Shown here: piece by piece, positions 9,637-18,946 of the stretch
Layout: each line of letters starts with the position of its first letter
Position numbering within the stretch: the stretch's first letter is position 1
Notes under the pieces: generated by a model
Database searches by the model: none
Told to the model about the DNA's origin: nothing
The model's input: the letters and a program-made list of their open reading frames with translations, nothing else
Position numbers and translations under genes: made by a program
From: Auritidibacter ignavus
GTDB taxonomy: Bacteria > Actinomycetota > Actinomycetes > Actinomycetales > Micrococcaceae
NCBI RefSeq assembly: GCF_003703835.1
Contig: NZ_RDQR01000011.1
Coordinates: 19,141-83,140 of the forward strand
Length of the DNA: 64,000 bases
Reading direction: 5' to 3'

Positions 9637-9652
9637 TGTGAGCCAGATCACT
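9637..9652. promoter_or_regulatory. CRP/GlxR-type cAMP-receptor site in the amine divergent promoter
   Basis: The sequence TGTGAGCCAGATCACT matches the TGTGA-N6-TCACA consensus of CRP and actinobacterial GlxR proteins at all but one specified base. It lies 35 bases upstream of the permease start and about 125 bases upstream of the aldehyde dehydrogenase, where it could act on either promoter. Function is inferred from the match alone. Confidence 0.55.
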
Positions 9653-9777
9653 TGAAGTGTCTTGTCGATTCCTGCACAACGCTTGGACGCCAGTGCAATG
9701 CAGTATTGAGTGTGACTTACGTCCCACTTGCCGGGGTTAGGGTGTGGAGTAACAACACTCTGATGAAGGGACAAGAG

Positions 9778-11193
9778 ATGACTGCCGATCTCACCACATA
9801 TCAAGGATTGCTAGAAGCTGTCACCGTCGATGGTGGCGTGGAGGTTAAAGACCCGGCCACCGCCGAGGTGATCGGCTCGACCGGACAGGCGAGCGTCGAT
9901 GACGTTGACGCCGCGGTACAGCGCGCCAAGCGGGCTCAGCCAGCATGGGCTGCGCTGGGTCGTGACAAGCGGTCCGAATATCTCAACCGTGTCGCCGATG
10001 CGGTCGAAGCCAGCGCTGAGGCGCTGGCCGAATTGCTCAGCCGTGAGGTGGGCAAGCCGTTGAACGGTCCGAACGCTCGTTTCGAAGTGGGGGCGGTTGC
10101 GGGATGGCTCCGTGCCACCGCGTCCTTCGAACTCAATGACGAGGTGCTCGTGGACGATGAGTCCGGCACCGCAGTGCTGAGCTATCGACCCGTCGGTGTG
10201 GTGGGTGCGGTGGGCCCCTGGAACTGGCCGATGATGATCTCCACCTGGCAGTTCGGCGCCGCACTCAAAATGGGCAACACTGTGGTTCTCAAGCCCTCCG
10301 AATACACTCCGTTATCCGTCCAGGCATTGGTGGCCGTGGTCAACCAGGTCCTACCTGAGGCGGTGCTCCAGGTGGTGGCCGGGGGCAGCGAGATCGGTGC
10401 GGCACTGACCGGCCACCAGGACGTGGACAAGGTGATGTTTACCGGTTCGACCCGCACCGGCCAGGCCATTATGCGCTCGGCCGCGACGGACCTGAAGCGC
10501 CTGACCCTGGAGCTGGGCGGTAATGACGCCGGCATCATGTTGGACGACGCCGATCCGAAGGCGCTGGCTGAAGAATTGTTCTGGGGTGCCTTCATTAACA
10601 CCGGACAGACGTGTGCGGCCATGAAGCGGCTCTATGTTCCTGAGGCCTTGTACGACCAGGTTGTCGACGAGCTAGCCCAACAAGCCAGCAACGCTGCTAT
10701 GGGCGTGGGTCTGGAGGAGCATAACGTGCTGGGCCCATTGCAGAACCAACAGCAGTACGACATCGTCGCTGATCTGGTCAACAAAGCCCGCGAGGGCGGT
10801 GCCCGGATGGTGACCGGCGGGAACCCCGATCCCGACCAGGCGGGGTACTTCTATCCCGCAACTATTGTGGCCGATATCGATCAGTCCAATCCGCTGGTAC
10901 AAGAAGAACAGTTCGGCCCGGTGTTGCCGATCATCCGCTACACGGACCTAGATCAGGCCATTGCGTGGGCTAATGAGCTCAACGTCGGTCTGGGTTCCTC
11001 GGTCTGGAGTAGTGATCGACAGCGGGCACTGACGGTTGCCGATCGGCTTCAGGCCGGTACCACCTGGATCAATCAGCACGGTGCGATAGATCCGCGGGTG
11101 CCATTCGGTGGCATTAAGAAATCTGGATTCGGCCTCGAGTTTGGGGTGGAAGGCCTCAAGCACGTCGCGGTGCCAAAGGTTACGAAATACTAA
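9778..11193 (+). CDS. NAD-dependent aldehyde dehydrogenase
   Basis: Aldehyde dehydrogenase of 471 aa. The catalytic residue is Cys279 in NTGQTCAAMKRL and the base is the glutamate of LELGGNDAG, a variant of the family motif shared with AldA-type bacterial enzymes. The ATG at 9778 follows AAGGGACAAGAG; an upstream in-frame start at 9652 would cross the divergent promoter and is not preferred. It is divergent from the amine permease and oxidase, so it most likely oxidises the arylacetaldehyde made by that oxidase to the arylacetate fed to the hpa operon. Substrate is inferred from context. Confidence 0.82.
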   Translation: MTADLTTYQGLLEAVTVDGGVEVKDPATAEVIGSTGQASVDDVDAAVQRAKRAQPAWAALGRDKRSEYLNRVADAVEASAEALAELLSREVGKPLNGPNARFEVGAVAGWLRATASFELNDEVLVDDESGTAVLSYRPVGVVGAVGPWNWPMMISTWQFGAALKMGNTVVLKPSEYTPLSVQALVAVVNQVLPEAVLQVVAGGSEIGAALTGHQDVDKVMFTGSTRTGQAIMRSAATDLKRLTLELGGNDAGIMLDDADPKALAEELFWGAFINTGQTCAAMKRLYVPEALYDQVVDELAQQASNAAMGVGLEEHNVLGPLQNQQQYDIVADLVNKAREGGARMVTGGNPDPDQAGYFYPATIVADIDQSNPLVQEEQFGPVLPIIRYTDLDQAIAWANELNVGLGSSVWSSDRQRALTVADRLQAGTTWINQHGAIDPRVPFGGIKKSGFGLEFGVEGLKHVAVPKVTKY

Positions 11194-11269
11194 ATCTGTG
11201 GCCCTCTGACGCCGGGCCGCGATCATCGATCTCCCCAGGTCCCGGCCCTGTTTGCTGTATGTTTACTGA

Positions 11270-11302
11270 ATCGTTATAAACCTTGAAAAAGAGATTAACG
11301 AT
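11270..11302. promoter_or_regulatory. Inverted repeat in the alkaline phosphatase promoter region
   Basis: Two 7-base arms, ATCGTTA at 11270-11276 and TAACGAT at 11296-11302, flank an AT-rich spacer 90 bases upstream of the alkaline phosphatase start. The stretch is much richer in A/T than its surroundings. It may be an operator, possibly for a phosphate-response regulator, but I do not recognise a known box. Confidence 0.3.
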
Positions 11303-11392
11303 ATATCTTTGTGGCCTTCGTAGCGTGGAGCGCAGTGCCGAATGCTGTTCGGTACCGTTTTTCTCAACCACGACGAAGAGGACTCGTTAATA

Positions 11393-13162
11393 ATGCGTAT
11401 TTTCCGCTCCACGTGCGGCCGCATCGCCTTGGGTGCTGCTGCAACGGTGGCAACCGCATCGCTGGTAGCCCCCTCCGCCACGGCGCAAGAAACCGCTAAC
11501 GCCCCCGAGGCTGCCCAGGCCCCGAAGAACATCATCCTGCTCATCGGTGATGGTATGGGTTATAACCACGTCGACTCCGCCAGCTTGTTTGAAAATGGTG
11601 AGTCGAACTGGCAGATCTCGGTTGATCCCGAGAACGATCAGCAACAACACCAGTCAGACTACGGTGACAACCCCCAGCAGTCGTACGAAGAGTTCGACCT
11701 GCAGATTGGCATGTCCCACCACTCGCTGGATTCACCGGTCTACGATCCCGAAGCCGCCTGGGCTGACTTTGACTGGGTGAAGAACAACCCGACCGACTCC
11801 GCTGCCTCCGGTACCGCTCTGGCGTCCGGTCACAAGACCCACAACGGCTCCCTGGGCGTTGATGCTGACGGCGAACCAGTCGAGAACTTCGCTGAGTACG
11901 CTGCTGAGAAGGGTCTGGCCACCGGTGTGGTCTCCTCGGTTCCCTTCGGCCACGCCACCCCGGCCTCCTGGGGTGCACACGTTGCCGATCGTGGTGAAAA
12001 CCACGCCATCGCCGAGCAGATGATCAACGGTGAGCTGGACGTCATCATCGGTGCCGGTCACCCGCTCTACGATGTGGACGGTCAGGAGCGCGAGGCCAAC
12101 TGGAAGTGGCTGACCGAGGAACAGTACACCGACCTGCAGGAGGGCAACACCGACTTCACCTTCCTGGAGACCACCGCTGAGCTGAAGGACGTGGCCAACG
12201 GTAACAACGTTCCGGAGTCCCTGTTCGGCCTGGTGCCGGTGGCAGAAACCCTGCAGTTTGACCGCACCGCCCTGGCTGAGGCTGAGCCTCGTCGTGACAA
12301 CGGCCGTGTGGACGGCGTTCCCCTGGAAGAGGGTCAGTCCCCGCTGCCCGGTGAAATCGCTAAGAACGACGTGCCGACCCTGGCTGAACTGACCGACGCT
12401 GCCCTGAACGTTCTGGAGCAGAACGACGAGGGCTTCTTCACCATGATCGAGGGTGGCGCTATTGACTGGGCCGGTCACGCTAACGCCACCACCGGTAACC
12501 TCGAAGAGCAGATCGAATTCAACGACGCTGTGGATACCGTCGTGAACTGGGTTGAGGAAAACTCCAGCTGGGATGAGACCCTGGTGATGGTGACCGCTGA
12601 CCACGAGACCGGCTTCCTCTCCGGCCCCGGTGCAGGTACCGCCTGGACTCAGATCACCGGTGAAGCTGGCCAGCTTCCCGTTGACGGCTGGTACTCCGGT
12701 GACCACACTCAGGCTCTGGTGCCGTTCTTCGCTCAGGGTGCTGGCGCTGACTCCGTGCTGAACTACGTTCAGGGTGAAGACCCGGTTCGCGGTCAGTACA
12801 TCGACAACACCGATGTGGCTAAGCTCAGCTTCGACCTGCTCTCCGGCGAAGCCGCCCCCGGTCCCGGTGCTGGCGACGATGACGAAGAAGCCCCTGGCTC
12901 CGATGACGACGACGCTCAGACCCCCGGGTCTGACGACGAAGACGGCACCGCCGGTTCCGATGAGGACGAAGAGGGCACCGCTGGCGCCGGTACCGAAGAC
13001 GGCGTTGCCGGCTCCGGCGACGATGTTGCCGCTGGTGACTCCGAGCAGTCCGGTAGCCTGGCTGACACAGGTACCAGCGTGGCCATCATTGCCCTGCTGA
13101 TTGCTGGTGCTTTGCTGGTTGCTGGTGTGACCCTGATGGTGCTGCGGAAGAAGACCGCCTAA
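11393..13162 (+). CDS. phoA: Cell-wall-anchored alkaline phosphatase
   Basis: Secreted phosphomonoesterase of 589 aa. It has a signal peptide (about residues 1-33, cleavage after SATAQ), the metal motif ILLIGDGMG, and nucleophile Ser136 in TDSAASGTA. Later metal-ligand segments are EGGAIDWAGHAN and VTADHETGF. After the catalytic domain come an acidic linker of Asp, Glu, Gly and Ser (about residues 490-550), the sortase signal LADTG, a hydrophobic helix and a positive tail RKK. The enzyme is therefore expected on the wall, releasing phosphate from organic esters. The ATG at 11393 begins the signal peptide. A strong hairpin follows the gene. Confidence 0.9.
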   Translation: MRIFRSTCGRIALGAAATVATASLVAPSATAQETANAPEAAQAPKNIILLIGDGMGYNHVDSASLFENGESNWQISVDPENDQQQHQSDYGDNPQQSYEEFDLQIGMSHHSLDSPVYDPEAAWADFDWVKNNPTDSAASGTALASGHKTHNGSLGVDADGEPVENFAEYAAEKGLATGVVSSVPFGHATPASWGAHVADRGENHAIAEQMINGELDVIIGAGHPLYDVDGQEREANWKWLTEEQYTDLQEGNTDFTFLETTAELKDVANGNNVPESLFGLVPVAETLQFDRTALAEAEPRRDNGRVDGVPLEEGQSPLPGEIAKNDVPTLAELTDAALNVLEQNDEGFFTMIEGGAIDWAGHANATTGNLEEQIEFNDAVDTVVNWVEENSSWDETLVMVTADHETGFLSGPGAGTAWTQITGEAGQLPVDGWYSGDHTQALVPFFAQGAGADSVLNYVQGEDPVRGQYIDNTDVAKLSFDLLSGEAAPGPGAGDDDEEAPGSDDDDAQTPGSDDEDGTAGSDEDEEGTAGAGTEDGVAGSGDDVAAGDSEQSGSLADTGTSVAIIALLIAGALLVAGVTLMVLRKKTA

Positions 13163-13185
13163 GCGTCACAAGCTCACCAACCTTT

Positions 13186-13214
13186 CAGGGGCCTACCCGC
13201 CAGGTAGGCCCCTG
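13186..13214. terminator. Bidirectional hairpin terminator after the alkaline phosphatase gene
   Basis: A perfect 12-bp stem, CAGGGGCCTACC paired with GGTAGGCCCCTG, closes a 5-base loop between two convergent genes. There is no long T run, which is common for high-GC terminators. Confidence 0.8.
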
Positions 13215-13235
13215 AGTCGTGTTGATGGTGAGTGA

Positions 13236-14081
13236 TTAATGATCGGTGCTAACCACCGGTTCAAACGGCAGATCGTGCTCGCGAGCAAAAGCCACCCACT
13301 CGGCGTTGGTGCGTGAGGCGAACTGAGTGGCCAACTCTTCGGCTGTTGATCCCAAGAGCTCGGCGGTGCGTTGGGCGAAATGTGGTTCCAGACTCGCCAC
13401 CGCCAACACACCGTCAGCGGTGTCATACATCCGATAGAACGGATTGCCACCTCCCAACGGTGCGCCCGGGGTGGTCATCCCGTAGCGGGCCGGAGCGGCT
13501 GCCCACTCGGCAGCCTGGTCCAGCACCACCCGTTGCACCGTGCCCTCGGTGATCTCCGGATGATTTCGCAACAAGTTCAGGCCAGCTAAAGCCGCCGTCG
13601 CGCCGCGTTCGCCACCGAGTAAATCGCCACCCAGAATCTGTGGCATGGCTGGTGGTACGAGCGAGCCGTGCCGGGCCTGATAGGTGAGATCATGGCCGGG
13701 CTCATTCTCTCGGTCACCGTCGAAACCCACGATCTCCACGTGCACCAGATTAAACTGTCGTACCACCTGGTCCAAGCCCAATTTGGCCACGGCAGCCGGC
13801 CGAATCGAGGTGATCAACACCTGCGCGGTGGCCGCGATCTCGAGCAGCTGACCCCGGCCCGCGTCGGTCTTCAGATCAGCTTGGACGATCTGCATCCCCG
13901 CGGTGAGCTCGGCGTAGTAGTCGGGAACGAACTGGCGCAACGGATCACCGGCTGGATTCTCCAGTTTAATGACGGTTGCGCCCAGGTCTCGGAGTCGAGC
14001 TGCCGCCAAGGGCCCAGGCAGATTGATGGCTGTGGAGACAACCGTGATGTTGTCGAGTGGCTTGAGTGAGGTCTGTGTCAC
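13236..14081 (-). CDS. CaiB/BaiF-type CoA transferase or acyl-CoA racemase
   Basis: Class III CoA-transferase-fold protein of about 281 aa from a GTG at 14081. Family marks are LPGPLAAARLRDLGATVIKLE near the N-terminus and GHDLTYQARHG, whose Asp near residue 131 matches the catalytic aspartate of alpha-methylacyl-CoA racemase. It is shorter than CoA transferases (about 380-410 aa), so it may be a minimal racemase-like member or have lost its C-terminal part. The start is uncertain: the frame is open to 14177, but upstream residues do not resemble the family. It is divergent from an alcohol dehydrogenase gene and converges on the alkaline phosphatase gene. Confidence 0.65.
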   Translation of the reverse strand: MTQTSLKPLDNITVVSTAINLPGPLAAARLRDLGATVIKLENPAGDPLRQFVPDYYAELTAGMQIVQADLKTDAGRGQLLEIAATAQVLITSIRPAAVAKLGLDQVVRQFNLVHVEIVGFDGDRENEPGHDLTYQARHGSLVPPAMPQILGGDLLGGERGATAALAGLNLLRNHPEITEGTVQRVVLDQAAEWAAAPARYGMTTPGAPLGGGNPFYRMYDTADGVLAVASLEPHFAQRTAELLGSTAEELATQFASRTNAEWVAFAREHDLPFEPVVSTDH

Positions 14082-14194
14082 ACTCAGTACTCTAATGGAT
14101 CTGAGCGTCACCGAAAATGGCTGTCCGCGGACTCTTGTCGCCGGTGGTTCGCTCTGCTTGACTGAGGGCACAACCACTATTGAGGAGGCAGTTC

Positions 14195-15304
14195 GTGCAG
14201 ATCACCGGTGCAGTTTTGGAAGAGATTGGTCGGGACCGGCCCTATGGCGAGTCCCAACCCATTGTGGTGCAAGAACTCGAGCTGTCCGAGCCCGGAGGGT
14301 CTGAACTATTGGTGCGTATGGAAGCAGCCGGGGTCTGCCACTCTGATCTATCCGTGGTCAATGGGTCTCGCGTCCGACCGGTGCCGATGCTCTTAGGCCA
14401 CGAGGCTGCCGGCATCGTGGAGAAAGTCGGAGACGAGGTGACCGATATCGAGGTCGGTCAGCGCGTGGTGATGACTTTCCTGCCCCGGTGCGGAGAGTGC
14501 AAGAACTGTCAGACTGACGGAAAATTGCCCTGTTCGGTAGGGTCAGCAACCAATAATGACGGAACCCTCATCTCCGGACAGCGCCATCTCTCGCGCGATG
14601 GTCAGACGGTCGAGCACCATCTAGGTGTCTCCGGATTTGCCACCCACGCCGTGGTGGACCGCCGCTCAGTCGTACCGGTGGGTGATGACGTTCCGGCCGA
14701 AATCGCAGCGGTCTTTGGATGCGCCGTGCTGACCGGTGGTGGCGCCCTGCTCAACGCTGTTGCCCCCGAGGCCGGCGAGTCGGTGATGATCGTCGGGCTG
14801 GGCGGGGTCGGCATGGCAGCACTGTTGACTGCAGTAGCCGAAGGAATTGACCGCATTATCGCTGTCGATATGTCCGAAGAAAAGCTCGAGCAGGCCCGCC
14901 AGCTGGGCGCCCACGAGACCTACACTTCCGAAGAAGTCAAAGACCAAGGCATCACCGCAGACCATACCCTGGAATGCGCCGGTCACCCCAGCGCCTTCGA
15001 ACTCGCATTCTCTGCCACCAACCCCGGCGGTCGGACGGTGACCGCAGGGCTCCCCTCCCCGGATGCCACCTCCACCATCACCCCGCTGACTTTGACCAGC
15101 GAAGTACGTACCGTGATGGGCTCCTACCTGGGATCTTCGGTGCCATCCCGAGACATTCCGCGGTTCGAAAAGCTGTGGCGGGAGGGAAAACTTCCCGTTG
15201 AAAAGCTCATCACCCGCCATATTCGCCTTGACGAGATCAATGATGCGATGGATCAGCTCGCTGACGGAGCTGCGGTGCGTCAGATCATCGATTTCTCAGG
15301 CTGA
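14195..15304 (+). CDS. Zinc-dependent alcohol dehydrogenase, medium-chain family
   Basis: MDR dehydrogenase of 369 aa. The catalytic zinc site is formed by CHSD and GHEAAG, the structural zinc by the cysteines of CGECKNCQTDGKLPC, and the NAD(P)-binding fold carries GLGGVGMAALL. The GTG at 14195 follows a perfect AGGAGG; a TTG six codons earlier would itself contain that ribosome site, so it is rejected. It is divergent from the CaiB-type gene and lies between surface-protein genes with no obvious link. Substrate unknown. Confidence 0.82.
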   Translation: MQITGAVLEEIGRDRPYGESQPIVVQELELSEPGGSELLVRMEAAGVCHSDLSVVNGSRVRPVPMLLGHEAAGIVEKVGDEVTDIEVGQRVVMTFLPRCGECKNCQTDGKLPCSVGSATNNDGTLISGQRHLSRDGQTVEHHLGVSGFATHAVVDRRSVVPVGDDVPAEIAAVFGCAVLTGGGALLNAVAPEAGESVMIVGLGGVGMAALLTAVAEGIDRIIAVDMSEEKLEQARQLGAHETYTSEEVKDQGITADHTLECAGHPSAFELAFSATNPGGRTVTAGLPSPDATSTITPLTLTSEVRTVMGSYLGSSVPSRDIPRFEKLWREGKLPVEKLITRHIRLDEINDAMDQLADGAAVRQIIDFSG

Positions 15305-15451
15305 CTTGCCGGCTCAGAAGGGTAGTAATTAACCTCACAGGTGTTCGGTGGTGCGTCGTGTATATTCAGTAGCCACGCGCGCACTTACTCGCTAGTATAT
15401 AAACGATCATCGCTCATCACCCCTGGTCAGGGGCTTATCGAAGGAACGCCT

Positions 15452-18400
15452 GTGCCCATCCGCTTACGCCTGCGCTTCAGCGCGATATTTTTGACTGCCC
15501 TTGCCCTGGTTGCCGGGCTGGTTCTTCCCTCGGCCCTCCCGGCTGAGGCTGAGACCGGTCAGACTAAGGCCTATGAATTTACCGGAAACTGGATTGACCA
15601 GCCGGAGGCTTTGGAGTCCGGGGTTGGGGTTGTCGGGGCCCAGTGGCGACTCGATATCAACGACTCGGCCGCTGCTCCGGGTAATGCCAATGTTGATGGC
15701 AACGTTCTTGAAGTGACCCTGGAGAACGCGGTGTTTACCGATACGCCGGAGACCTGCGAGTCAGCGGAGTTGTCGGAGGATCGCCGCTCCGTGACGTGTG
15801 ATCTGGGTGAACGCGCTCAGGGTACCGCCGAGGTTGCTTTCACCGGTGTGCTGGCTGATGGCCCGGCCGGTTCCTTTGTGACTGCGACCGGTACGTTCCG
15901 GGGCCACGAGGTCAAGCTCCCCGAGATCCCGATTATCAAAAACTTCGGTATGACCGCAAAATTCGATGGTGGTCACCCACAGTCGCTGATTGCCACCAAT
16001 ACCAGGTATCAGAACATCAACTTCCCCTTCTCGATCTCTCACGCTCAGCAGACCGCCAACGGCCCGGACTCGGTGACCTACAGGCTAGACATTCGCTACG
16101 TCGACCAGAATGGGAGAATGGTCGCTACTGTCGATCCTCGCCAGACGAGCTGTTCGGCCAATGACCGTATCCAGTCCGGTTACCCGTTCTCGGATGGTCA
16201 GCACGCCGAAAACCAGTCCACGCATTTTCCCGACTGCACCCTGAGAAAAACCGGGGACACCACCTTCGAGCTCACCCTCAGCGACCTGAACTACGACAAC
16301 GGGCCTCGTTTGGACTCCAACGGTCAGCCTCTCCCGGTCGGTTGGGATGTGATCGCCGCCGGTAATATTCACCTTCAGGTGCCATATAACCAGCAGGCAC
16401 GGGGCGGTACGGTGCGGCTCAAAGCAGAGCCCCAGACCTACACCTCGGTTGAGGGAGAAACCTACGAGGACACCTTAGATAATAAGACCAACGCCATTCC
16501 GGTCGTGCGCGGTGCGTTTACCGGAGGGTGGGTTCTCGGTGCCCAGCGCCCCAACGCTTACCCAGGCTCTCCCTGGACAAATACGTACCGCGTACCAGCC
16601 GGCGCTACCGTGACCTCGGTCGCGGCCACCACGCCAACCACGAGCCAGAATTCAAAAGCGCACAATTGGGTCTGCACGACTTTCGACACTGAGTATGTAG
16701 AGTTTCAAGACGCACGTGTGTCATTGAAACGGGAGGCGCAACCTACCTATATTTATGATGACTCGTACGAGGGAGATATTTGGTACTACACCGGTGACAT
16801 GGTTGACGCCTGGACCGGGGAGCCGGTAGATCCCAATTTCTTCAACTGTGGTACCGAGGCCAAGAGGAGCGATCCTGCTCACGGCAACCCGCCAGGCTGG
16901 TCAACTGAGAAGCCCGATGACCTCTCCACGGTCAAGGCCGTGAAGGTTGAACTTCGCCCAGAACTCTTGGCCGAAACAACACACGAGAGATCAGTGGTCT
17001 ACCTGGTTTCGGAGCTAAAGCTGAAACCGAGTGCGAAGCCCGGTCAAGACGTTTATACCTGGGCTTACTCTCTGGAACAAGGTCGTAACGAGTGGCGAGC
17101 CGATCGGATCCAGAACAATCTTGATTATTATGACCGCTCGATGAATCCTGATCTCGCAGAGCCACACAACACCTTGACGCCGGAGGGCTGGCGCTACCCG
17201 TACTCCGGGCCAGGACGTGATGCTCTTCTGGTCGTCGGGTCGTTCCCGTTGGTGGAGAACCTCATTGAGAATACCGAATACAAACCAGGTGACGCTGCGA
17301 AGTACACGGTGCGTTATGGTTTGGAATCCAACTTGGCTGAACCGGACACTGACCAGGTCGTGGTGAAAAACACCTTGGCGAAGGGCATGGAATACGTCCC
17401 CGGGACCGCGCAAGCGAGGACTGGAGCTGCGGTGGGCGAGCCGGAGGTGAGTACGAATGACGATGGCCAGCAGGTACTGACCTGGACCATCGATAACGTG
17501 CTACCCAACGACGAACTGGGTGAGATAGTCTTTGAGGCCACGGTGCCTGACGATGCCGAACCGGGTGCGGTTTTCGTGAATAAAGCCACAGCCACGTCCC
17601 AGGAAGTCACGGTTGACGATAGCGTGCAGTTCGTGGTCCCGCGCTCTGGACACACCTCGATTGTGAAGGACACCGAGCAGGCCACCTTGGACCTGCCGAA
17701 GGCTGATGACCCGGATCAGGACGTCACCGCCTGGTGGGATGTAAAGGTCACTTCCGAAGACCCGAACACCTCCTCGTTTGTGGACGTCATCGACTCATTG
17801 CCGTATGACGGTGATGGTAGGGGGACCTCAACCGATGCCCAGTTGAAGTTGGCTTCGGTAGACGCTCCCCAGGGTGCGACTGTTTACTACACGACGGTTG
17901 ATCCCGCTGAGCTGGACGAAGATCCGGGAGCTGAGGTCAACGGTGGTGCTGGTACTCCGTCGGATATTTGGTCCACTGAGTTTACTGAGGATGCCACGGC
18001 TGTGCGTGTGATTACCGGTGAGCTGGCACCTGGAAAGACGCTGTCCTTCCGGGTCAACCTTTCGGTGATCGGTGGTAAGAATGGCGATATTCTGGTGAAT
18101 AAAGCAGTTGGACGTGCCGAGAGTACCCAGTTGCGGATGCGTACGTCCTCGCCTGTGACGTTCATTGGTGCTGAGGAGCCCTCGCCGTCGCCAAGTGAGC
18201 CGACTGAGCCGTCGCCAAGTGAGCCTTCTCCTACGGAGCCCACTCCTACGGAACCGTCTGAGCCGTCTCCGAGTGAGCCTTCGCCTACGGAGCCGACTCC
18301 GTCTGAGCCGACGCCTACTGAGCCGACTCCGTCTGAGCCGACGCCGTCTGAGCCGACGCCTACTGAGCCCAGCGACTCGACCTCGACGCCGGGCGGGTCA

Positions 18401-18577
18401 GAATCTACAGTTCCTGGTCAGCCTGGTTCGTCGCCAGACCAGCCGGGCGGTGGCTCTGATGAGGATGGTGATTTGGCCAGCACTGGTAGTGCAGCGCTGA
18501 GTATTGTTATGGGTGCTGTGGCGTTGATTGGTCTGGGCCTTGTGCTTACGGTCGTTCGACGGCAACGTCATAGCTAA
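15452..18577 (+). CDS. Sortase-anchored adhesin-like surface protein
   Basis: Large secreted protein of about 1,041 aa starting at a GTG after GAAGGAA. A signal peptide covers about residues 1-34 (cleavage near LPAEAE). About 600 residues of beta-rich sequence with no family I recognise follow. A DUF11-like repeat then runs from NTEYKPGDAAKYTVRYG to FVNKATATS (about 610-725), followed by a second related module. The C-terminus has a Pro-Thr-Ser-Glu-rich wall spacer (18165-18375), the sortase signal LASTG, a hydrophobic helix and RRQRH. The layout is that of an actinobacterial adhesin or pilin-like wall protein. No catalytic motif was seen. The flanking genes are also sortase substrates. Confidence 0.75.
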   Translation: MPIRLRLRFSAIFLTALALVAGLVLPSALPAEAETGQTKAYEFTGNWIDQPEALESGVGVVGAQWRLDINDSAAAPGNANVDGNVLEVTLENAVFTDTPETCESAELSEDRRSVTCDLGERAQGTAEVAFTGVLADGPAGSFVTATGTFRGHEVKLPEIPIIKNFGMTAKFDGGHPQSLIATNTRYQNINFPFSISHAQQTANGPDSVTYRLDIRYVDQNGRMVATVDPRQTSCSANDRIQSGYPFSDGQHAENQSTHFPDCTLRKTGDTTFELTLSDLNYDNGPRLDSNGQPLPVGWDVIAAGNIHLQVPYNQQARGGTVRLKAEPQTYTSVEGETYEDTLDNKTNAIPVVRGAFTGGWVLGAQRPNAYPGSPWTNTYRVPAGATVTSVAATTPTTSQNSKAHNWVCTTFDTEYVEFQDARVSLKREAQPTYIYDDSYEGDIWYYTGDMVDAWTGEPVDPNFFNCGTEAKRSDPAHGNPPGWSTEKPDDLSTVKAVKVELRPELLAETTHERSVVYLVSELKLKPSAKPGQDVYTWAYSLEQGRNEWRADRIQNNLDYYDRSMNPDLAEPHNTLTPEGWRYPYSGPGRDALLVVGSFPLVENLIENTEYKPGDAAKYTVRYGLESNLAEPDTDQVVVKNTLAKGMEYVPGTAQARTGAAVGEPEVSTNDDGQQVLTWTIDNVLPNDELGEIVFEATVPDDAEPGAVFVNKATATSQEVTVDDSVQFVVPRSGHTSIVKDTEQATLDLPKADDPDQDVTAWWDVKVTSEDPNTSSFVDVIDSLPYDGDGRGTSTDAQLKLASVDAPQGATVYYTTVDPAELDEDPGAEVNGGAGTPSDIWSTEFTEDATAVRVITGELAPGKTLSFRVNLSVIGGKNGDILVNKAVGRAESTQLRMRTSSPVTFIGAEEPSPSPSEPTEPSPSEPSPTEPTPTEPSEPSPSEPSPTEPTPSEPTPTEPTPSEPTPSEPTPTEPSDSTSTPGGSESTVPGQPGSSPDQPGGGSDEDGDLASTGSAALSIVMGAVALIGLGLVLTVVRRQRHS

Positions 18578-18601
18578 CTAGCTGACTGACTGGTTAGTCG
18601 C

Positions 18602-18635
18602 ACGGCGGCGAACTCCACCGCGGGTTCGTCGCCGT
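18602..18635 (+). terminator. Hairpin after the adhesin-like gene
   Basis: ACGGCGGCGAA pairs with TTCGTCGCCGT with one mismatch across a loop of about 12 bases, 25 bases after the stop codon. Confidence 0.6.
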
Positions 18636-18844
18636 TCTGCGTTTCAGCACGCTATTCCAGCTACTTGCCTCTCGCATTCTCCGCAACGGTCAACGAGCTG
18701 ACAACAGGAGGCGTCGGTAAGACCGGCTCTACGTGTTGTTTCAGCTGGTGGCGTCGCCTGGTGTCAAATACGTATATGGTGTCTAACACTAGTGTTCAGT
18801 GTTTTTTCAGCCTCTACTCAAAGTGCATTCAAATTAAATCCGGA

Positions 18845-18866
18845 GTTCACACAGAGTTCGATCCTG
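18845..18866 (+). promoter_or_regulatory. 11-base direct repeats resembling a PHO box
   Basis: GTTCA at 18845 and GTTCG at 18856 are spaced by exactly 11 bases, the repeat period of Streptomyces PHO boxes (GTTCA-type units). The site lies about 80 bases upstream of a phosphatase gene, where phosphate control would make sense. Only two units match and the second has one change. Confidence 0.3.
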
Positions 18867-18946
18867 CTATCCATAATCGAATCGGTGCGTTTCTATTGCG
18901 CGCTTTCTTATGCTCGTAGACCTGTTAACTCACACTTTGAATTGAG

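Larger units (their letters stand above)
18578..18946. other. Intergenic region upstream of the surface phosphatase
   Basis: This 369-bp gap starts with a terminator-like hairpin and becomes A/T-rich from about 18780. It contains the short direct repeats listed separately and presumably the promoter of the phosphatase gene. No convincing coding sequence was found on either strand. Confidence 0.5.

Noticed and set aside
11194..11260. Terminator after the aldehyde dehydrogenase gene (GGGCCG...CGGCCC)
   Set aside because: The arms are only 6 bp with a loop of more than 20 bases, so a terminator cannot be claimed.
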